From contig JAPPHW010000048.1 in NCBI GenBank assembly GCA_028820945.1, positions 1 to 6,534 on the forward strand: 6,534 nt of DNA. Reading direction: 5' to 3'. Under the pieces are notes generated by a model. It ran no database searches. It had not been told where the DNA came from and saw nothing but the letters and a program-made list of their open reading frames with translations. Each line of letters starts with the position of its first letter. Within the stretch, counting starts at the first letter, position 1. A program made the translations under genes and the position numbers. Positions 1-5,677 of this stretch are shown here, piece by piece. Source of the DNA: Defluviicoccus sp. Its GTDB lineage: Bacteria; Pseudomonadota; Alphaproteobacteria; MPNO01.

Positions 1-1
1 C

Positions 2-244
2 TTCTCGATGCTGATGTCGATTCCGACGATCGTCGCGGCGGGCGCCTTCGCCGCCAGCGACCTCGTCGAGTCGGGCGATCCGGTGCTGCAGTCGAACGCG
101 CTCGCGGCCGGCGGGATCGCCTTCGTCGCGGCGCTGATCGCCACCGCGGCGATGATGGGGTGGCTGAGACGGGCGACGTTCACGCCCTTCGTGATCTACC
201 GGGTGGTCCTGGGCGGAGTCCTGCTCGGGATCGTCTACTTCTAG
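2..244 (+). CDS. uppP: Undecaprenyl-diphosphatase (UppP/BacA), C-terminal part
   Basis: Only the last 80 codons are in the window; the frame is open to the left edge and ends at TAG 242-244. UppP is a polytopic inner-membrane enzyme that dephosphorylates undecaprenyl pyrophosphate, recycling the lipid carrier for peptidoglycan and other surface polymers. The visible part begins near FSMLMSIPTIVAAGAF, which resembles the conserved Ser-Ile-Pro-x-Ile-x-x-Ala-Gly stretch of the family. Two hydrophobic segments follow (about AGGIAFVAALIATAAMMGWL, then a last helix around VIYRVVLGGVLLGIVYF), as expected for the C-terminal helices. The upstream catalytic motifs lie outside the window, so activity cannot be judged. 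The gene converges on the minus-strand SDR gene with one base between stop codons, leaving no room for a terminator of its own. Family assignment is fairly sure from the C-terminal pattern alone. Confidence 0.85.
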   Translation, partial: FSMLMSIPTIVAAGAFAASDLVESGDPVLQSNALAAGGIAFVAALIATAAMMGWLRRATFTPFVIYRVVLGGVLLGIVYF

Positions 245-245
245 A

Positions 246-1190
246 TTAACCGCCTGCCGGGCGCCCGCCGCGCCGATAGCGCGCGAGATAGCCGGGAGCG
301 ACCGCTTCGAGGGGGGTGGGATCGAGGCCGAGGTCCGCCAGACCCGGCGCGTCGGCGGATGCGACGTTGTCCCGCTCGAGCATCCGAACCTGGTCCCGGG
401 TGAGCATCGGCGGAAACGGCGACAGCTCCATCAGCCCGGCCGGAAGCATGGCGAGGAAGCCTGGAACCGGCACAAGCAGTCGCCGCCTGCCGATATGCCC
501 CAACATCGCTTCCATCAGCTCCTTGAAGCTGAAGACCTCCGGGCCGCCGAATTCGTAGGTCCGCCCCGAAATCCCCGGGTCCTCGACGATACGCGCGACC
601 CCTGCCCCGACGTCGCCGACATAGACCGGCTGGAACCTGGTGCCTCCGCCACCGATCAGCGGTATCGCCGGCGCCAGGCGCGCGATCCACGCGAAGCGAT
701 TGAGAAAGTCGTCCTCTATTCCGAAGACGATGCTGGGGCGGACCACGACCGCCTCGGGAAACGCTTCCCGCACCGCGTCCTCGCCCGCCGCCTTGCTCCG
801 CGCGTATGCCGCCGGCGAGTCGGGCGCGGCGCCGATGGCGGAAACGTGGACCATGCGACGCACGCCCGCCGCCGCCGCGGCGCGCGCGATCCGGCCCGCG
901 CCGTCGGCGTGCACCGCATGGAAACGCTGCGGACCGGCTTCGTAGAGCACGCCCACGAGATTGATCGCCGCATCGGCGCCCTCGACCGCGGCGGCCACCG
1001 AAGCGTCGTCTCGGATGTTAGCGGCCATCGGCGTGATCTGGCCGACATCGCCCATCGGTTTCAGGAACAGCGCGCGGTCCGGCCGCCTGACGGCGACACG
1101 GACGCGGTAGCCCCGGCGGGCGAGCTCGCCCACGGTATAGCGGCCGACGAAGCCGGAACCGCCGAACACGGTTGCTGTGGGCGTAGACAT
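246..1190 (-). CDS. NAD(P)-binding atypical SDR, complex I NDUFA9-like family
   Basis: The predicted protein has 314 aa. Its N-terminus is a Rossmann fold with the glycine motif G10-G-S-G13-F-V-G16 directly after the first strand. A second-strand basic stretch (VRRPDR, about 34-39) suggests NADP-type binding. INLVGVLYE (76-84) and VHVSAIG (114-120) are typical of the extended/atypical SDR group that includes the mitochondrial complex I subunit NDUFA9; Tyr129-x-x-x-Lys133 retains the YxxxK spacing. Alphaproteobacterial members are annotated as complex I NDUFA9 subunit family proteins, but a role in complex I is inference from homology; none of the nuo genes are here. ATG 1188-1190 is chosen because it sits just before the Rossmann strand, has GAGGGG about 6 bases upstream, and lies behind a promoter. 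Extending the open frame further upstream would cross the tRNA gene. It stands alone, convergent with uppP. Confidence 0.85.
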   Translation of the reverse strand: MSTPTATVFGGSGFVGRYTVGELARRGYRVRVAVRRPDRALFLKPMGDVGQITPMAANIRDDASVAAAVEGADAAINLVGVLYEAGPQRFHAVHADGAGRIARAAAAAGVRRMVHVSAIGAAPDSPAAYARSKAAGEDAVREAFPEAVVVRPSIVFGIEDDFLNRFAWIARLAPAIPLIGGGGTRFQPVYVGDVGAGVARIVEDPGISGRTYEFGGPEVFSFKELMEAMLGHIGRRRLLVPVPGFLAMLPAGLMELSPFPPMLTRDQVRMLERDNVASADAPGLADLGLDPTPLEAVAPGYLARYRRGGRPAGG

Positions 1191-1212
1191 CGCGCCCCCC
1201 TCGGACGGGCGG

Positions 1213-1241
1213 CTAATATCGGCTGGGGCCGGACCCGTCAA
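1213..1241 (-). promoter_or_regulatory. Sigma70-like promoter of the NDUFA9-like gene
   Basis: On the minus strand TTGACG (plus 1236-1241) is followed after exactly 17 bases by TATTAG (plus 1213-1218). Five of six and four of six positions match the consensus. Transcription would begin near 1206, leaving a leader of about 16 bases that holds the GAGGGG ribosome-binding site. The A/T-rich -10 stands out in a GC-rich background. This is inference from pattern only. Confidence 0.55.
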
Positions 1242-1279
1242 CATCGATGCGTCGTCGCTCCCTCGGGCGGCGAAAGCGG

Positions 1280-1309
1280 TTGACAAGCCGACGGCGGCTG
1301 GCGTACGGA
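1280..1309 (+). promoter_or_regulatory. Possible promoter of tRNA-Leu (and rnd)
   Basis: A perfect TTGACA lies at 1280-1285. After 18 bases comes TACGGA (1304-1309), a poor -10 match. The placement would start the transcript some 20-25 bases before the tRNA 5' end, which suits a stable-RNA promoter. It lies back to back with the minus-strand promoter at 1213-1241, so the intergenic region 1191-1339 seems to be a divergent promoter region. The -10 is weak, so the call depends mostly on the -35. Confidence 0.35.
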
Positions 1310-1339
1310 CCCGCGAAGCGGGGGTCCGGTCGCCTATCG

Positions 1340-1426
1340 GCCCAGGTGGCGGAATTGGTAGACGCGCAGGTTTCAGGTACCTGTGACCGCAAGGTCGTGG
1401 AAGTTCGAGTCTTCTCCTGGGCACCA
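1340..1426 (+). tRNA. tRNA-Leu, anticodon CAG
   Basis: This 87-base type II tRNA decodes CUG, a very common leucine codon in this GC-rich genome. The acceptor stem is GCCCAGG (1340-1346) with CCTGGGC (1416-1422). The anticodon stem CAGGT/ACCTG (1367-1371, 1379-1383) encloses loop TTCAGGT with anticodon CAG at 1374-1376. The long variable arm has stem GACC/GGTC (1385-1388, 1393-1396) with loop GCAA, as tRNA-Leu requires. The T stem GGAAG/CTTCT has loop TTCGAGT. The discriminator base is A1423 and CCA is encoded at 1424-1426. No integrase or duplicated tRNA end is visible, so nothing suggests use as an attachment site here. The gene lies 56 bases upstream of rnd on the same strand. Confidence 0.97.
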
Positions 1427-1448
1427 CCGGACCGCGCGCTTCCGGTCC
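1426..1448 (+). other. GC-rich hairpin just after tRNA-Leu
   Basis: GGACCG (1429-1434) pairs with CGGTCC (1443-1448) over an 8-base loop; an alternative register pairs ACCGGA (1426-1431) with TCCGGT (1441-1446). There is no T-run, so it does not look like an intrinsic terminator. It may guide tRNA 3' processing or may be chance in GC-rich DNA. Confidence 0.25.
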
Positions 1449-1482
1449 CTGGGCGCCCGGACGGGGCGGCGGTGCTGCGTCT

Positions 1483-2094
1483 ATGGCGATAGAGATACAC
1501 GAGGGCGACCTGCCCGCCGGTCTCGATTTCGGCGACGCGGCGGCGGTCGACACCGAGACGATGGGCCTCAACCCGGGCCGCGACCGGCTGTGCGTGGTTC
1601 AGTTGAGCGCGGGCGACGGCGACGCCCATCTGGTGCGTTTCCGCGGCGGCGCCTGCGATGCCCCCAACCTCGTACGGCTGCTGGAAGACCGCGCGGTCAC
1701 CAAGATCTTCCATTTCGCCCGCTTCGACATCGCCGTCCTCGAGCGCTATCTCGGCGTCCGCACGGCGCCGGTCTACTGCACCAAGATCGCGTCCAGGATC
1801 GCGCGCACCTATACCGACCGCCATTCGCTGAAGGATCTCGCGGCCGAGTTGCTGGGTGTCGAGATCTCCAAGGCGCAGCAGTCTTCGGACTGGGGAGCGG
1901 AAACCCTGACCGAGGCGCAATGCAGGTATGCGGCGGCGGACGTTCTTCATCTGCACGCGATCCGGAGCGCGCTGGACGGGATGCTGGAACGCGAAGGGCG
2001 TACGGAACTCGCCGGGCGCTGCTTCGATTTCGTCGGGCACAGGGCCGCGCTCGACCTCGGCGGCTGGAGCGACGTGGACATCTTCGCCCATTGA
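1483..2094 (+). CDS. rnd: Ribonuclease D, short form (DEDDy 3'-5' exoribonuclease)
   Basis: This 203-aa protein consists essentially of one DEDDy exonuclease domain. Motif I is Asp23-Thr-Glu25 (VDTETMGLNP), motif II contains Asp82 (FHFARFDIAVL), and motif III is Tyr149-x3-Asp153 (YAAADVLHL); all four metal-binding acidic residues and the DEDDy tyrosine are present. The family removes nucleotides from RNA 3' ends, including tRNA precursors, in the cytoplasm. E. coli RNase D is about 375 aa and has two C-terminal HRDC domains; these are missing here, and the protein ends about 50 residues after motif III, as in other short alphaproteobacterial forms. ATG 1483 is supported by the N-terminus (IEIHEGDLPAGL, then motif I at residue 23), although no strong ribosome-binding site precedes it. 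It follows tRNA-Leu by 56 bases and may be cotranscribed with it; kdsD starts 111 bases downstream. Confidence 0.9.
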   Translation: MAIEIHEGDLPAGLDFGDAAAVDTETMGLNPGRDRLCVVQLSAGDGDAHLVRFRGGACDAPNLVRLLEDRAVTKIFHFARFDIAVLERYLGVRTAPVYCTKIASRIARTYTDRHSLKDLAAELLGVEISKAQQSSDWGAETLTEAQCRYAAADVLHLHAIRSALDGMLEREGRTELAGRCFDFVGHRAALDLGGWSDVDIFAH

Positions 2095-2205
2095 CGCCGC
2101 CCGGCGGATCGGACCGGTTTGGCTGCACCGGACGGGGAAATCGATTAGGATGGTTCTTCGCGCCGCGCCGCGGGCCGGTGCGGGCGTAAACGTGCCGGGA
2201 CGCCG

Positions 2206-3204
2206 ATGGCCGAGGTAAGAAAATTCCGATCCGCCCGTTCTCAGGAGGCCGCGGACATCGCCGTGGCCCGCCGGGTGCTGGAGACCGAACGCGACGGGCT
2301 GGCGGCCCTCGCGCGGTCCGTCGATTTCGCCTTCGCGGAAGCGGTCGAGATAATGTCCCGCGCACACGGCCGGGGCCGGGTGATCGTCACGGGCATGGGC
2401 AAGAGCGGCCATGTCGGGCGCAAGATCGCCGCCACCTTCGCCTCGACCGGCACGCCCGCGCAGTTCGTCCATCCGGCGGAGGCGAGCCACGGCGATCTCG
2501 GCATGATAACCGCCCGGGACGCGGTGCTCGCGTTGTCCAACTCGGGCGAGACGCCGGAGCTGTCCGACATCATCGCCTACGCCAAACGACACGCGATTCC
2601 GCTGGTCGCGATCACGGCCCGCGCGGACAGCGCGCTTGCCGCCGCCGCGGACGTTCTGATCGGGCTGCCGGACACCGACGAGGCCTGCCCGCTCAACCTC
2701 GCCCCCACCACGTCGACGACCATGATGGTGGCGCTCGGCGATGCGCTGGCGGTGGCGTTGCTCGAACGGGTCGGGTTCTCGCAGGAGGATTTCAAGCTGC
2801 GCCATCCGGGCGGCCAGCTCGGCAAGCGGCTGATCAAGGTGGAGCGCCTGATGCACAAGGGCGACCGCATTCCGCTCGCCCGCCCCGACATCGTCATGTC
2901 GGAAGCGCTCCTGATCATGACGTCGCACAGTTTCGGCTGCATCGGACTGGTGGACGAAGACGACAGGCTCGTAGGGGTCGTCACCGATGGCGATCTCAGA
3001 CGCAACATGGGCGAACGGCTGCTGAAGATGACGGCGGCCGATGTAATGACCGCACGCCCGCGAACCATTTCGCCCGACGCGCTTGCCGGCCAGGCGCTGC
3101 GGGTGATGAACGAGAACGGCATCACCGGCCTTTTCGTCGTTACGGACGACCGCCCCGTGGGCATTCTCCATATCCACGATTGCCTGCGCGCCGGGGTGGA
3201 TTGA
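2206..3204 (+). CDS. kdsD: Arabinose-5-phosphate isomerase (KpsF/GutQ family)
   Basis: This 332-aa cytoplasmic enzyme converts ribulose 5-phosphate to arabinose 5-phosphate, the first step towards Kdo for the LPS inner core. An N-terminal SIS domain spans about 45-180, with VTGMGKSGHVGRK (61-73), the SHGD loop (94-97) and the LSNSGETPE phosphate-binding loop (110-118). Lys66, His95, Glu118, Glu159 and His200 sit at a constant offset of 7 from the residues I recall as catalytic in E. coli KdsD (Lys59, His88, Glu111, Glu152, His193), so the site looks intact. Two CBS domains follow (about 213-268 and 276-330); the total length is normal for the family. ATG 2206 has only a weak GGGA upstream. 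No kdsC follows, unlike in E. coli; lptC begins 11 bases after the stop. It heads the LPS transport genes. In the 111-bp gap before it, only a TAGGAT -10-like hexamer (2146-2151) is seen. Confidence 0.93.
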   Translation: MAEVRKFRSARSQEAADIAVARRVLETERDGLAALARSVDFAFAEAVEIMSRAHGRGRVIVTGMGKSGHVGRKIAATFASTGTPAQFVHPAEASHGDLGMITARDAVLALSNSGETPELSDIIAYAKRHAIPLVAITARADSALAAAADVLIGLPDTDEACPLNLAPTTSTTMMVALGDALAVALLERVGFSQEDFKLRHPGGQLGKRLIKVERLMHKGDRIPLARPDIVMSEALLIMTSHSFGCIGLVDEDDRLVGVVTDGDLRRNMGERLLKMTAADVMTARPRTISPDALAGQALRVMNENGITGLFVVTDDRPVGILHIHDCLRAGVD

Positions 3205-3215
3205 GGAAACCGGGC

Positions 3216-3845
3216 ATGGCGCCGATCGCCCCAACGCGGATCGAGAGCGGTTATTCCCGGTTCGTGGCGGTGATGAAGATCGCGCTGCCGCTCGGCGCGG
3301 CGGGCGTGATTGCCCTCCTGTTTTCGTGGTCCCAGCTGTACGACATGCCGGAACGCTTCGAGATCGGCGCCACGAGGTTGAGCGTTTCCGAAGCCGCCGG
3401 CGGCCACCGCATGATCAACGCCCGCTATTCCGGCACCGATCGGAACCGGAACCCCTATACCCTGGCCGCGGAATCGATCGTGCAGCAGAAAGCGGACCCG
3501 GACAGGGTCGTGCTCGACGGTCCCGAAGCCGATTTCACGACCGGAGCCGGTGCCTGGATCGCCGTTTCCGCCTCCAGCGGCAAGTTCGCGCGCGAGGCAC
3601 GGCAGGTGGATCTGGAGGGCGATGTCAGCTTCTATCACGATTCGGGCTACCTGTTTCGGACCGACCGGGCGACGATCGATTTCGGCGAGGCCGTGGCCTG
3701 GAGCACGGCGCAGGTAACCGGCAGCGCCGAGTGGGCCAGCGTGGAGGCGTCGGGTTTCCGCGTCGGCCGCGACGAGGACCGGCTGGAATTTGCGGGCCCC
3801 GCCCGGATCGTCCTGTTCCCGGAGGCGGAGGAACGTCGGCGGTGA
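3216..3845 (+). CDS. lptC: LPS export ABC transporter periplasmic protein LptC
   Basis: This 209-aa protein has a short cytoplasmic N-terminus (YSRF at 13-16), one membrane segment (about 18-38, VAVMKIALPL through LLFSW) and a beta-rich periplasmic domain from about 45 to 200. LptC is the single-span subunit of the LptB2FGC complex that receives LPS from LptF/G and passes it to LptA. The N-terminal YSRF-x3-MK-x-ALPL pattern is typical of alphaproteobacterial LptC. ATG 3216 is chosen over an in-frame ATG at 3180 because GAGGAAA (3203-3209) lies at good spacing and because the upstream start would overlap kdsD by 25 bases. The stop TGA 3843-3845 overlaps the GTG start of lptA, indicating translational coupling. 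The C-terminus (FPEAEERRR) is charged. Confidence 0.9.
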   Translation: MAPIAPTRIESGYSRFVAVMKIALPLGAAGVIALLFSWSQLYDMPERFEIGATRLSVSEAAGGHRMINARYSGTDRNRNPYTLAAESIVQQKADPDRVVLDGPEADFTTGAGAWIAVSASSGKFAREARQVDLEGDVSFYHDSGYLFRTDRATIDFGEAVAWSTAQVTGSAEWASVEASGFRVGRDEDRLEFAGPARIVLFPEAEERRR

Positions 3846-4675
3846 ACACGCGCCTTGTCCCGCTAGTCCTGATCGGCGTCCTGCTGGGCGCGCCGGCCGC
3901 GACGGCGCAGACCGGGGGCCTGCCTTTCCGGGACGGGTCGGGCCCCATAGAAATCGCCGTGGACGGCAGCGTCGAGTGGCAGCAAAAGGAGCGGATCTTC
4001 GTCGCCCGCGGCAATGCGCGGGCCCGGCAGGGCGACGTTACCCTGCGGGCCGAAACCATCGCCGCGCATTACCGGACCGGCAAGGACGGGGGCACCGAAA
4101 TCTGGCGCATCGACGCGGAAGGCGCCGTCCGCATCGCCAGCGCGGACCAGGTCGCGACGGGGCGCAAGGGAACCTACGACGTGGACAAGCAGCTGCTGGT
4201 CCTGACCGGCAAGCCGAAGTTCACGTCGGGAAGGGATCGGATCAGCGCCTCCAAGAGCCTTGAATATTCGCAGATGCGGAACCGGGCCGTGGCCCGGGGC
4301 AATGCGATCGCGGTGCGGGAAGACCGAACCGTCGAGGCGGAAACGCTCACCGCGATCTTCGAACCGGATGGGAAGGAGAGCGACAAGCTCGCGCGGCTGG
4401 TGGCGGTGGGCCGCGTCGTCTTCAGGTCGCCGAACGAGGTGTTTCACGCCGACCGCGCGGATTTCGACGTTGCCGCCGAACGTCTCAAGCTCGAGGGTTC
4501 GGTACGGATCTCCCAGGGCGGCAACGAGCTCAGAGGCCAGTCGGCGGAACTCGACCTGAAGACCGGCACCAGCCGGATGCGGGGCGGCAAGGGCGGAGTG
4601 CAGGGCGTGTTCGTTCCGAAGGCCTTGTCCCTTCCGGAGAACGATGCCGGCGGAGAGGGGAAAACGGGGAATTGA
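3842..4675 (+). CDS. lptA: LPS transport periplasmic bridge protein LptA, extended
   Basis: The predicted protein has 277 aa, starting at GTG 3842, which overlaps the lptC stop by 4 bases; GGAGG at 3827-3831 lies 10 bases upstream. A signal peptide is clear (NTR, hydrophobic [15 protein letters not shown], then A20-T-A22 before Gln23). LptA forms the beta-jellyroll bridge that carries LPS across the periplasm from LptC to LptD. The mature protein begins with [12 protein letters not shown] (35-46), like the family's PIxI start. The C-terminus [11 protein letters not shown] resembles the family's end, followed by a hydrophilic tail. E. coli LptA is 185 aa; the extra length is explained by a second OstA unit (about 147-242) matching the first (about 51-145). 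The alternative reading, an unusual single-domain LptA with an insertion, fits less well because both units carry the same motifs in register. Confidence 0.9.
   Translation: MNTRLVPLVLIGVLLGAPAATAQTGGLPFRDGSGPIEIAVDGSVEWQQKERIFVARGNARARQGDVTLRAETIAAHYRTGKDGGTEIWRIDAEGAVRIASADQVATGRKGTYDVDKQLLVLTGKPKFTSGRDRISASKSLEYSQMRNRAVARGNAIAVREDRTVEAETLTAIFEPDGKESDKLARLVAVGRVVFRSPNEVFHADRADFDVAAERLKLEGSVRISQGGNELRGQSAELDLKTGTSRMRGGKGGVQGVFVPKALSLPENDAGGEGKTGN
3992..4567 (+). repeat. Tandem duplication of the OstA unit within lptA
   Basis: LptA residues 51-145 and 147-242 align at a fixed offset of 96 residues. The clearest stretch is 55-77 against 151-173: ARGNA, then A, D, T, AET and A match, 12 of 23 identical without gaps. 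Later matches are looser and keep the V-D...L-L-G...G...A pattern. Each unit holds two half-repeats of beta-strand type ending near A-x-x-x-x-Y or similar (around 55-77, 118-142, 149-173 and 214-240), whereas by my recollection E. coli LptA has two such half-repeats in all. This is a protein-level repeat; the DNA has diverged. Confidence 0.65.
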
Positions 4676-5436
4676 CCGAGAACGAAAGCGGCGGACCCCG
4701 ACTGATCTCCCGTTCGAGCGGGCTGGAGGCCTTCTCGCTGGGCAAGCGGTTCCGGAAGCGCCCCGTGCTGCGCGATGTGAGTCTCAGGCTCGAACGCGGC
4801 GAGATCGTCGGCCTGCTGGGGCCGAACGGAGCGGGAAAGACGACCTCGTTCTATATCCTCACCGGACTGATCCAGCCGGACTCGGGCGCGGTCACGCTCG
4901 ACGGGCAGGACATCACCCGGCTTCCGATGTACCGCCGCGCGCGGATCGGTATCGGTTACCTGCCCCAGGAAGCCTCGATCTTCCGTGGCATGACGGTGGA
5001 AAACAATATCCGCGCGGTGCTCGACGTGACCGAGCGGGCGTCGGAACTCCGGGAGAGCCGCCTCGATGCGCTGCTCGGCGAGTTCTCGATCACCCACCTC
5101 AGGCACACCCCCGCGCCGGCACTCTCGGGCGGCGAGCGGCGGCGGGTGGAAATCGCGCGCGCGCTTGCAGGCTCGCCGGGATACATTCTCCTCGACGAGC
5201 CTTTCGTCGGGATCGACCCGATCGCGGTGAACGATGTTCGCGCGCTCGTGGGCCACCTCAAGGACCGCGGCATCGGGGTGCTCATCACCGACCACAATGT
5301 CCGAGAGACCCTCGACATCGTCGACCGGGCCTACATTCTCAACGACGGTCGCGTGCTGATGGAAGGCATACCGTCCGAGATCGTCGCGAACGACGAGGTC
5401 CGGCGCGTCTATCTCGGCGAGCGGTTCAGCCTCTGA
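4672..5436 (+). CDS. lptB: LPS export ABC transporter ATP-binding protein LptB
   Basis: This 254-aa cytoplasmic ATPase powers LPS extraction from the inner membrane by LptF/G. All ABC motifs are intact: Walker [10 protein letters not shown] (50-58), Q-loop Gln99 in [11 protein letters not shown], signature [15 protein letters not shown] (151-165), Walker B YILLDEP (171-177) and H-loop His208 in [21 protein letters not shown] and the C-terminal YLGERFSL are typical of LptB rather than other ABC proteins. The start is TTG 4672, overlapping the lptA stop by 4 bases (TTGA); GGAGAGGGG at 4652-4660 lies upstream. It adds about 16-20 residues before the first ABC strand ([10 protein letters not shown]) compared with E. 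coli LptB (241 aa); no ATG or GTG exists between 4672 and the conserved region, so TTG is the best choice. Sigma54 gene rpoN usually follows lptB in this neighbourhood and is absent here. Confidence 0.95.
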   Translation: MTENESGGPRLISRSSGLEAFSLGKRFRKRPVLRDVSLRLERGEIVGLLGPNGAGKTTSFYILTGLIQPDSGAVTLDGQDITRLPMYRRARIGIGYLPQEASIFRGMTVENNIRAVLDVTERASELRESRLDALLGEFSITHLRHTPAPALSGGERRRVEIARALAGSPGYILLDEPFVGIDPIAVNDVRALVGHLKDRGIGVLITDHNVRETLDIVDRAYILNDGRVLMEGIPSEIVANDEVRRVYLGERFSL

Positions 5437-5441
5437 CGCAA

Positions 5442-5455
5442 GCGGCCTTCGCCGC
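5442..5455 (+). other. Short hairpin directly after lptB
   Basis: GCGGC (5442-5446) and GCCGC (5451-5455) enclose CTTC, forming a tight 5-bp stem five bases after the lptB stop. No T-run follows, so intrinsic termination is doubtful; it could instead stabilise the 3' end of the operon transcript. Confidence 0.25.
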
Positions 5456-5515
5456 GGGCGGCGGTTTCCACACGTTTTGCACAGCCCTCGCGCCGCACGC
5501 GGCCGTTGTTCTGTT

Positions 5516-5557
5516 GCGAACCGGCGGGAAAGGATGCAGACTCGCGTTCCGGTTCGC
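5516..5557. repeat. 9-bp perfect inverted repeat upstream of hpf promoter
   Basis: GCGAACCGG (5516-5524) is the exact reverse complement of CCGGTTCGC (5549-5557), with 24 bases between the arms and about 33 bp between arm centres, near three helical turns. The right arm ends six bases before the predicted -35 of hpf. A dimeric regulator's operator, or an RNA stem at the end of the lptB transcript, are both possible. No T-run follows the right arm. A tandem CGCTTG repeat (5555-5566) overlaps its end. Confidence 0.45.
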
Positions 5558-5563
5558 TTGCGC

Positions 5564-5593
5564 TTGACTCGGCGGCGGGCCGAACAATAGGTT
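5564..5593 (+). promoter_or_regulatory. Probable sigma70-type promoter of hpf-ptsN
   Basis: TTGACT (5564-5569) matches five of six -35 positions. After 18 bases TAGGTT (5588-5593) gives a modest -10, inside AACAATAGGTT, the most A/T-rich patch nearby. A start near 5600 would leave an hpf leader of roughly 78 bases. The position, downstream of lptB with no rpoN, suggests hpf and ptsN have their own transcription start. Pattern-based only. Confidence 0.42.
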
Positions 5594-5609
5594 CCGCGCC
5601 CGCGAAGAT

Positions 5610-5641
5610 CCGGCGGGAAGCGGCGCCGGGGTGGCAGACCC
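5610..5641 (+). other. Two adjacent hairpins in the hpf leader
   Basis: CCGGCG (5610-5615) pairs with CGCCGG (5624-5629) over an 8-base loop. GGGT (5629-5632) pairs with ACCC (5638-5641) over GGCAG, just before the Shine-Dalgarno-like AAGGGAG at 5643-5649. They share one base, so they could form nearly together. In such GC-rich DNA, chance is a real alternative. Confidence 0.3.
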
Positions 5642-5642
5642 G

Positions 5643-5673
5643 AAGGGAGCGCGTCCGGATGACGGGCGCGTAA
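5643..5673 (+). promoter_or_regulatory. Putative leader mini-ORF (Met-Thr-Gly-Ala) before hpf
   Basis: AAGGGAG (5643-5649) lies 9 bases before ATG 5659, ideal spacing, and this ATG opens a four-codon frame encoding M-T-G-A that ends at TAA 5671-5673. The hpf TTG follows after only four bases in another frame. The hpf start has no good Shine-Dalgarno of its own; the same AAGGGAG would be 28 bases away. A ribosome loading at the mini-ORF and re-initiating at TTG is the simplest reading. The ATG also falls in the loop of a small stem, CGTC (5652-5655) with GACG (5661-5664). Too short to be proven from sequence. Confidence 0.4.
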
Positions 5674-5677
5674 GCGT

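Noticed and set aside
261..283. Palindromic GC stretches just inside the 3' end of the SDR gene as a bidirectional terminator
   Set aside because: Stems of about 5 bp (such as CGCGC/GCGCG) without T-runs on either strand and within coding sequence are expected by chance at this GC content.
1307..1327. Hairpin in the tRNA leader (GGACCCGC against GCGGGGGTCC)
   Set aside because: Two unpaired G bases break the stem and there is no T-run; it may be a chance GC-rich fold.
1340..1426. tRNA-Leu as an integration site for a mobile element
   Set aside because: No integrase, no repeated tRNA 3' end and no compositional shift occur downstream; housekeeping genes follow directly.
1191..1571. N-terminal extension of the NDUFA9-like protein to an upstream ATG
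   Set aside because: The extension would read through the promoter and the whole tRNA-Leu gene in antisense; the Rossmann fold begins right after the ATG at 1190, which has a ribosome-binding site.
2119..2151. Possible promoter for kdsD-lptCAB (TTGGCT ... TAGGAT)
   Set aside because: The -10-like TAGGAT (2146-2151) is acceptable, but the TTGGCT is 21 bases away and no good -35 exists at 16-18. It is too weak to list; the operon may also be read from rnd.
3180..3215. Upstream start for lptC
   Set aside because: It would overlap kdsD by 25 bases, lacks a ribosome-binding site and adds residues not typical of LptC; ATG 3216 has GAGGAAA.
1213..3234. Long open frame of about 670 codons on the minus strand opposite rnd and kdsD
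   Set aside because: It is a mirror of GC-rich plus-strand genes, runs across the tRNA, is rich in Arg and Gly with no recognisable domain, and conflicts with two clearly conserved proteins.
5437..5677. A degraded rpoN or other hidden gene in the lptB-hpf gap
   Set aside because: No frame shows RpoN-like residues or another recognisable pattern over useful length; the content is better explained as regulatory DNA.
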